Origin: Dysgonamonadaceae bacterium
Lineage (GTDB): Bacteria > Bacteroidota > Bacteroidia > Bacteroidales > Azobacteroidaceae
Assembly (NCBI GenBank): GCA_031261015.1
Contig: JAISKG010000110.1
Location: 1 to 12,102 of the forward strand
Length of the DNA stretch: 12,102 nucleotides
Direction of reading: 5' to 3'
The position numbers and the translations under genes are program-made. Below are positions 7,089 through 12,102 of the stretch, in pieces (position 1 is the stretch's first letter; each line of letters opens with the position of its first letter). The notes beneath the pieces are model-generated. The model did not search any database and was not told the origin of the DNA. It worked only from the letters and a program-made list of their open reading frames with translations.

Positions 7089-10000
7089 ATGAAAAAAATT
7101 ATCTTTTTATTATGTGCCATTGCAACCGTGGCATTGAATGCCAAAGCAGATGAGGTTACATTAGCGAATTTTGAGGAGGGAGGGCCAACTGAAATTATTG
7201 TACAGGAAGTAGAAAATGGCTCAACAGGCGATTGTCCGTATCTTACTTTGGATGGTATTGTGCCCAATACGCTTACTAGTCAAGTAAACGGAAAACAAAA
7301 CAATAGTGCAAATGTTTATGCGATTCATCTTACCGATGTAAATAATTCGCATGGCAACGGCTATAATGATGGAATTTTCTTGCATTTCAACAACACCAAT
7401 TATTCCACCAATACTTACCGCTACTTGCATATTGCCATGCGTTCAAGTATTAGGAAAATCGAATTGGAAGGGAGTCAAATCGATGGATTTCAGGATAACC
7501 TTACCGGGTCTTATAAAAACGGCGGCACTCGCCTTGATTTGGATGGAAACGGCCAAAATCGAGCGCCCCAAGATGAATGGTTCGATTTTGTTGTTACGCT
7601 AAAAAACAATACAACGTTGGATAATAACTATAACTTTTGGGTTAAGTTAGATACTCGTGCGTATGACAATGTAGCCAATACCTATCTTTATATCGACGAA
7701 ATTGTATTAAGCACTGATCCTAATCCACGGACAATCATTCCTACTGTGCCGCCGGTTCCACCCACTCGCTTGGAAGCCTTCGATTTTTTCCCGATCATCT
7801 CCAACTGGGAAACGCCGGGAATCGCAGCAGCTACTTCTCCAAACGGCAGTATTTTGGATGTCAATGAAATCGTTACGAATACGACTGCCGATGTAGCAAA
7901 CGGTAATGCTACGGCCGGATCGTATCACATTTCAACCAACAGTACGACGGGAAACTGGGACAACGGATTAAATATCACATTTCCCAAATCCTTTACGGTA
8001 AATAATACAACAAACAGATTTTTACATTTATATTTTAGAACAAGTCTTACCCGAATAGAAATTATGTTGAATGGAACAAATACCGATGTTGGAAACTTTG
8101 ATCCTTCAGGAACCTCTCCAACTCCACAGGCAAAATCAACGGTCGGAAATCAAGTGTTTACAACTTTTAATGGCGGAGATTCCAATTTATGGTTTGATTA
8201 TGTGATTGATCTTTCTAAATTTATAAATGGTACAACGTTAAGTTCTATCCGTATAGCTATTAATAATACCAATGTTTGGGATCCCCCCTATATTCCGACG
8301 GGTAGTTACGCCACCGGTTACAATCAAAACAAAGAATTGTATATCGATGAAATTATAGTGAGCAACAGTTCTACTCTTCGCGCATCCATCCCCGCCTATT
8401 GGCAATGGACAGGCACATCCGACGGCAATTGGAACAACCGCGCCAACTGGACAAACAATGTTCCGGCATTTGAATCGACCAACGTATTCATTCCCGGAGG
8501 TTTAGCTAATTATCCGGTACTTCTAACCGACCAGCCGCGCCCAATCATTGCCGGCGATATTACTTACAACGATTGCAAAGATTTAACCCTCGGCTACGGC
8601 GCCCAAATCAGCCGCCTCGATCGCCTGAATTACGATAAAGCCCGCGTACAGATGAATCTGAAAACGACCGATACGAATCCTTTCATCGAATTAGGTCGCT
8701 GGTACATGCTGTCGATGCCGATTCAAGGCGTAGTTTCGGGCGATATTGCTTTCGGCGGCGAACCTTCGGTATTCCTGCGGAAATTTGATGCTGCGGGAAG
8801 CACGGCCAATTCGTATATATCCGGAAAATGGACAAATTATTATACTTCCAATCAAATCGAATTTGCTCCGGGCGAAGGATTTATTCTTTGGGTCAACGGC
8901 CCCTCCAACGGCAACGGCCGGATGGCGAATCTGACGGCAATTAATAATGTATTGGAATTGCCGTGTTTCTTCAATGTTCAGGAAGAAGCCGTGTCGTTAG
9001 GCAGCGATTTTCATAAAAATAAAGCCAATCCGTTTCATCAGCACGACGGACAAATTTCGGCCGGCGTTCACAACGGTCACAGCCGCTTCGAATGGTTTAC
9101 TACGCCCGGCGGCGTGCCCACTCCCAGCGGAACTTTCGAACCGGATTATGCACGGAATATTCAAGCTCATCATTTGAATACGGGAAATGTGACCATTCAG
9201 GTGAAATTTGTCGATGGATTAGCTTTGATTGGTAATCCGTATCTGTCGAGTATTAATTTTGCCAAGTTTGCTGCAGATAATTCGAGTGTTATCAAATCAT
9301 TGGGATATGATATTTTCGACGGCGATCACATGGAGAACGCACTTACCGATACCATCGCGCCTTTCCAATCTTTTATTATTGAAAAATTAGATGAAATCAA
9401 TAATGGTGAAGAAGTTTCGTTGACTTTCAATATTGCCAACGTAAGTGTTGCTACTCCCGCAACAATCGGCCACTTGCGTGATGCTGCACCGGCGATCAAT
9501 CAATTGGAAATTATTGCTTCCAACGGCGGCGTGGCTTCGGGTCGCACACAAATCCGGCAAAGCGCCGAAGGTTCGATGCAGTTCGGCAATCAGGATATGC
9601 GCGCTTTGATTATGGATTTGACCGGTATTCCGGAAGTTTATACGCTCAAAGATTTTCAATCGGCTTCGATCGGAGCTTGCATCAATACTGTTTCCGAAGA
9701 GGCAGTGCTGATTCCCTTGGCGGTGGCTACCACTTATGCCGGGTCGATGAGCTTCACCTTCAACGGAATGGACAATTACAGCGCGCAAATTACCTTAATT
9801 GATTACCTTTTGGGAACGGAAACGCCTTTGACCGGCAGTTCGCAAACGTATGTTTTTGATTATACGCCGAAAACCGTCAGTGGTCAAGCGGCAGCCAACG
9901 AAGAACGTTTTGCTTTGCAATTTGTCCCGAATGCGCCGACCGGCATAAATGCTCCTGTCAATGAAGCCGTTTCGGTTTACCGCAAGGAAAGTACAATTTA

Positions 10001-10193
10001 TGCTGTTTCTACACCGTCGAATCCGATTCGCTCCGTCGAAATCTATACCGCTCAAGGTGTGCGAATTTACGCGCAAACCGGCTTAAACGTTCCGTCCTAT
10101 TCCGTGACACGCCACAATGCCGGAACGGAAATTCTGATCGTAAAATTAACCACGGACAAAGGAATTAAAAACGTAAAATTAATCAATCAATAA
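7089..10193 (+). CDS. Large T9SS-exported surface protein with two CBM-like modules
   Basis: 1034 aa. Signal peptide KKIIFLLCAIATVALNAKA (cleavage about residue 20). Two related beta-rich modules follow: residues 23-216 and 228-434, joined by a Pro-rich linker (PPVPP). From W438 on comes a segment with WTGTSDGNWNNRANW and then a long beta-rich region with WYMLSMPIQG (about 538) and ALIGNPYLS (712-720); such motifs recur in large Bacteroidetes cell-surface proteins of unknown role. Residues 948-1034 form a T9SS-type sorting domain (SVEIYTAQGVRIY, then the end VKLINQ). No catalytic motif is visible. The protein is inferred to be displayed on the surface, where its modules could hold the glycan attacked by the enzymes encoded upstream. 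The next gene begins 13 bases after its stop and is probably cotranscribed. Confidence 0.8.
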   Translation: MKKIIFLLCAIATVALNAKADEVTLANFEEGGPTEIIVQEVENGSTGDCPYLTLDGIVPNTLTSQVNGKQNNSANVYAIHLTDVNNSHGNGYNDGIFLHFNNTNYSTNTYRYLHIAMRSSIRKIELEGSQIDGFQDNLTGSYKNGGTRLDLDGNGQNRAPQDEWFDFVVTLKNNTTLDNNYNFWVKLDTRAYDNVANTYLYIDEIVLSTDPNPRTIIPTVPPVPPTRLEAFDFFPIISNWETPGIAAATSPNGSILDVNEIVTNTTADVANGNATAGSYHISTNSTTGNWDNGLNITFPKSFTVNNTTNRFLHLYFRTSLTRIEIMLNGTNTDVGNFDPSGTSPTPQAKSTVGNQVFTTFNGGDSNLWFDYVIDLSKFINGTTLSSIRIAINNTNVWDPPYIPTGSYATGYNQNKELYIDEIIVSNSSTLRASIPAYWQWTGTSDGNWNNRANWTNNVPAFESTNVFIPGGLANYPVLLTDQPRPIIAGDITYNDCKDLTLGYGAQISRLDRLNYDKARVQMNLKTTDTNPFIELGRWYMLSMPIQGVVSGDIAFGGEPSVFLRKFDAAGSTANSYISGKWTNYYTSNQIEFAPGEGFILWVNGPSNGNGRMANLTAINNVLELPCFFNVQEEAVSLGSDFHKNKANPFHQHDGQISAGVHNGHSRFEWFTTPGGVPTPSGTFEPDYARNIQAHHLNTGNVTIQVKFVDGLALIGNPYLSSINFAKFAADNSSVIKSLGYDIFDGDHMENALTDTIAPFQSFIIEKLDEINNGEEVSLTFNIANVSVATPATIGHLRDAAPAINQLEIIASNGGVASGRTQIRQSAEGSMQFGNQDMRALIMDLTGIPEVYTLKDFQSASIGACINTVSEEAVLIPLAVATTYAGSMSFTFNGMDNYSAQITLIDYLLGTETPLTGSSQTYVFDYTPKTVSGQAAANEERFALQFVPNAPTGINAPVNEAVSVYRKESTIYAVSTPSNPIRSVEIYTAQGVRIYAQTGLNVPSYSVTRHNAGTEILIVKLTTDKGIKNVKLINQ
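7155..7737 (+). other. CBM-like beta-rich module, copy 2
   Basis: Starts VTLANFEEG, then YLHIAMRS with KIELEGS, EWFDFVVTL, and TYLYIDEIV followed by NPRT. The order and spacing match the modules at 923-1438 and 7770-8390. It follows the signal peptide directly. Confidence 0.6.
7770..8390 (+). other. CBM-like beta-rich module, copy 3
   Basis: Starts LEAFDFFP, then FLHLYFRTSLTRIEIMLNG, LWFDYVIDL, and ELYIDEIIV followed by TLRAS. It is closer in its middle part to the copy in the GH-D enzyme (RIEIMLNG versus KVEFLING, WFDYVIDL versus WFDYVLDL) than to copy 2. Confidence 0.6.
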
Positions 10194-10206
10194 AAAAATC
10201 TGTACA

Positions 10207-10533
10207 ATGAAATTCTCCATATATAAATACTTATTATTGATCGGTTTATTCTGTCTGAGTTTTGTTTCCGGCTACGCTCGCTCCAATGTGTTCCGGACAC
10301 GGCAGGACATCCATACGAAAAACGCTTTCCCCGAAAGTAAGTTTGTTGATTCATTTTCCCTTAGCAGCTCTTCCGGTTCGGAAGGCTCGCTGAGGGGAGC
10401 GGGCGACCCCAACGACGAAGGCGCCAACGGGGTTGGAGAACAACCTTCGCCGGTTGGAAATGCTTTTTGGGTAATTATCGTGCTGGCTGCGGGATATGGC
10501 GTTTATTTGACGAAGAAAAAATGGATGCATTAA
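10207..10533 (+). CDS. Small exported protein with C-terminal membrane anchor
   Basis: 108 aa of unknown function. Residues 1-24 are a signal peptide (KYLLLIGLFCLSFVSGYA). The mature part is short, Ser/Gly-rich and apparently disordered (SLSSSSGSEGSLRGAGDPN). Its end has three parts: P82-V83-G84 followed by NAFW, a transmembrane helix (about 86-102), and a basic tail (TKKKW). This layout resembles C-terminal sorting signals such as PEP-CTERM or LPXTG but fits neither motif. It starts 13 bases after the large T9SS protein, so it is likely expressed with it. Its stop codon shares TTAA with the stop of the convergent peptidase gene, leaving no room for a terminator between them. Confidence 0.7.
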   Translation: MKFSIYKYLLLIGLFCLSFVSGYARSNVFRTRQDIHTKNAFPESKFVDSFSLSSSSGSEGSLRGAGDPNDEGANGVGEQPSPVGNAFWVIIVLAAGYGVYLTKKKWMH

Positions 10534-11054
10534 GCAGAAACGATTCGCCGAACAAATAAATATCCTTGACTCCGTTCATTGATATTTTGAATAATAATTC
10601 CCGTTTTCTTCGGACTGTAAGCGTGGATGAAATCGAAATTTCCCTTCCCATAGACGTGTACAATCATGCCTACATGACCGATTTTTATGGATTTACGGTT
10701 GCCTTTAAAGAAAACCAAATCACCTGGCCGGAGATCGTCTTCGGCCACGGTTTCGCCGATCATTCCTTGTCCGGCTGCCGAACGAGGTAATTCGTAGTTG
10801 AATTGCTTGAATACAAATTGTGTAAATCCGGAACAATCAAATCCTTGTGGCGTACTACCGCCAAATTTGTAGGGCACGCCGATGAAGTTTTTGGCATAAT
10901 CGACTAAATCTTCTATCTCAAGTGAATCTTCTTCTATTTCTTCGGAAATAAGCGGAATAGTAAGTTTTACGGTTCGGTCGCCGGAAAAACTTGCTTGAGG
11001 CCAATTAGCCGACAAAAAGAAAATAATGAACAGTATCGTGCGTTGAAGTTTCAT
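10530..11054 (-). CDS. NlpC/P60 family cysteine peptidase, exported
   Basis: 174 aa. Signal peptide at residues 1-24 (RTILFIIFFLSANWPQASFS), no lipobox. The NlpC/P60 domain spans about 48-172 with the catalytic set C74 (GFDCSGF), H127 (GHVGMIV) and H144 (FIHAYSP). Such enzymes usually cut peptidoglycan stem peptides (D-Glu to diamino acid bonds), so a role in wall turnover in the periplasm is likely. An acidic segment (SEEIEEDSLEIED, 38-50) separates signal and domain; no SH3 or LysM wall-binding module is present. It lies 24 bases downstream of a paralogous lipoprotein gene and is probably cotranscribed with it. Confidence 0.88.
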   Translation of the reverse strand: MKLQRTILFIIFFLSANWPQASFSGDRTVKLTIPLISEEIEEDSLEIEDLVDYAKNFIGVPYKFGGSTPQGFDCSGFTQFVFKQFNYELPRSAAGQGMIGETVAEDDLRPGDLVFFKGNRKSIKIGHVGMIVHVYGKGNFDFIHAYSPKKTGIIIQNINERSQGYLFVRRIVSA

Positions 11055-11078
11055 ATTAGATTTTTTTGTATCAGATTG

Positions 11079-11564
11079 TTATTCAATGATTCGTCGTGCA
11101 ATTAAATAGCAATTTTTGTAGGGCTTTTCCAGTCCGCTGCTCACCGTCACGCCTTTGTTCGAAGAGGAAGAATGAAGGAAAAGATAACCTCTTTTATTCG
11201 AACGAACTACAAGTCCAACATGGCTGACTTTACTTGATTTATTGCCATTGGCAAAAAAAACCAAATCGCCTGCTTGTATGTCTTTTTGATTGTTGACCGG
11301 CAAACCGGCTTTGATTTGCTCGCCGGTCGTCCGTGGCAAATTGTACCCGAAATGCCGAAACACATATTGCACATATCCCGAACAATCAAAGCCTTTGGGT
11401 GTGGTTCCCGCCCATACGTAAGGCGTGCCGACAAACGTCCCTGCATATTCGATCATTTGCTCGATTTTTTTTTGAGAATAACGCACACTTTCTTGCCGGG
11501 AAGTTCCGCAAGAAAGCAAAAATATCGAAATGCAAGCCGAATAAACAATAAATCGCGATTTCAT
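11079..11564 (-). CDS. NlpC/P60 family peptidase, lipoprotein
   Basis: 161 aa from the ATG at 11564. The frame is open another 59 codons upstream, but that part crosses the promoter region and the divergent gene; starting at 11564 gives a proper lipoprotein signal (FIVYSACISIFLLSC, lipidated C19). The NlpC/P60 domain has C61 (GFDCSGY), H115 (SHVGLVV) and H131 (FLHSSSS). It is expected to cut peptidoglycan stem peptides while anchored in a membrane, probably the outer one, since no obvious inner-membrane retention signal is seen. It is similar throughout to the downstream peptidase and is the first gene of the pair. Confidence 0.88.
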   Translation of the reverse strand: MKSRFIVYSACISIFLLSCGTSRQESVRYSQKKIEQMIEYAGTFVGTPYVWAGTTPKGFDCSGYVQYVFRHFGYNLPRTTGEQIKAGLPVNNQKDIQAGDLVFFANGNKSSKVSHVGLVVRSNKRGYLFLHSSSSNKGVTVSSGLEKPYKNCYLIARRIIE

Positions 11565-11588
11565 CAACAATTTTTGAAATTTAAAGTG

Positions 11589-11596
11589 CAAATATA
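11589..11596 (-). promoter_or_regulatory. Promoter -7 box for the NlpC/P60 pair
   Basis: Reverse-strand TATATTTG matches TAnnTTTG exactly. The start site would fall near 11582, leaving a leader of about 18 bases before the ATG at 11564. No clear -33 box. Confidence 0.5.
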
Positions 11597-11608
11597 TTAT
11601 ATTTTTTC

Positions 11609-11616
11609 TAATTTTG
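11609..11616 (+). promoter_or_regulatory. Promoter -7 box for the oxidoreductase gene
   Basis: TAATTTTG matches TAnnTTTG exactly, 29 bases before the ATG at 11646. It lies 12 bases from the oppositely oriented -7 box of the peptidase pair, so the two transcripts start back to back. No clear -33 box. Confidence 0.5.
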
Positions 11617-11645
11617 CTCCTGATTTTGAATTGAATGATAGAAAA

Positions 11646-12102
11646 ATGAATAAAATTGTTAAAAAAGAGATTCTTTCCGAGAATGTTGTGCTCTTGGAAG
11701 TTGAAGCGCCCTTGATTGCCAAAGCTCGCAAAGCCGGTCATTTTGTGATTGTGAAAATAGGTAAATTCGGTGAGCGTATTCCGTTGACTATTGCGGCTTC
11801 CAATCTCGAAACCGGAACGATTACTTTAGTTATCCAAAAAGTAGGAGTTTCGTCCCGGAAAATTACTGATTTGGAAGTCGGCGACGAGATAACCGATTTG
11901 GTCGGTCCCTTGGGAAAAGCCACGCACATTGAGCATTTCGGTACGGTAGTGTGCGCGTGCGGCGGCGTAGGCACGGCTCCCATGCTTCCCATTGCGGAAG
12001 CCATGAAAAAGGCCGGAAACCGCGTGATTACCGTTCAGGCGGCGCGCACTAAAGATTTAATCATTTTGGAAGATCAAATCAGCGCTTTTTCCGATGAAGT
12101 AG
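11646..12102 (+). CDS. Ferredoxin:NADP+ oxidoreductase FAD/NAD-binding subunit (NfnA/SudB type), 3' end missing
   Basis: 152 codons are visible and the frame runs off the right edge. It starts MNKIVKKEILSENVVLLEVEAP. The FAD-binding part has GHFVIVKIG and RIPLTIAAS (the RxPLTI motif of the ferredoxin reductase/dihydroorotate dehydrogenase PyrK-like family); the NAD-binding part starts at CACGGVGTAPMLPIAEAMKKAG. In this family the missing C-terminus carries cysteines for a 2Fe-2S cluster. The partner, a GltD-like flavoprotein, usually follows directly, so it should lie just outside the window. NfnAB bifurcates electrons between NADH, ferredoxin and NADPH; related pairs were first described as sulfide dehydrogenase SudAB. 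It is cytoplasmic and unrelated in role to the glycan genes. Confidence 0.85.
   Translation, partial: MNKIVKKEILSENVVLLEVEAPLIAKARKAGHFVIVKIGKFGERIPLTIAASNLETGTITLVIQKVGVSSRKITDLEVGDEITDLVGPLGKATHIEHFGTVVCACGGVGTAPMLPIAEAMKKAGNRVITVQAARTKDLIILEDQISAFSDEV

Noticed and set aside
11565..11741. N-terminal extension of the lipoprotein peptidase
   Set aside because: It would destroy the lipoprotein signal and overlap the divergent oxidoreductase gene and both promoter boxes.
11738..12004. 88-codon - strand frame near the right edge
   Set aside because: Antisense to the oxidoreductase subunit, whose FAD and NAD motifs are clear on the + strand.

Overview
The window looks like a piece of a Bacteroidetes chromosome, probably Bacteroidales. 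The evidence is three secreted proteins ending in type IX secretion (T9SS, Por) C-terminal sorting domains, several TAnnTTTG promoter -7 boxes, near absence of Shine-Dalgarno sites, and moderate GC with an AT-rich insert. I cannot name a genus.

Left part (1-6286, + strand) is a polysaccharide-degradation cluster. The 3' end of one clan GH-D (GH27/GH36-like, alpha-galactosidase type) enzyme is followed by a complete paralogue, then a GH95 enzyme (1,2-alpha-L-fucosidase or alpha-L-galactosidase type). The two GH-D enzymes carry T9SS tails and should reach the cell surface or medium. The GH95 enzyme has only a signal peptide and probably works in the periplasm. The gaps are 30 and 3 bases, so this reads as one operon that begins outside the window.

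Middle (6311-7088) is an AT-rich island on the - strand: a PIN-domain VapC-like toxin and, just upstream and translationally coupled, a 49-codon gene that is the likely antitoxin.

Next (7089-10533, + strand) come a 1034-aa T9SS surface protein and a 108-aa protein with a signal peptide and a C-terminal membrane anchor. The large protein carries two copies of the same beta-rich, probably carbohydrate-binding, module that is also found in the first GH-D enzyme. This links it to the left-hand cluster.

Right part: two NlpC/P60 cysteine peptidases form a - strand pair (11564 to 10530), the first a lipoprotein and the second probably a soluble exported protein. Divergent to them, from 11646 and running off the edge, is the FAD/NAD-binding subunit of an NfnA/SudB-type ferredoxin:NADP+ oxidoreductase. 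No rRNA, tRNA, CRISPR array, transposase or convincing hairpin terminator was seen. The longest stretch without a gene is 6877-7088 (212 bases).
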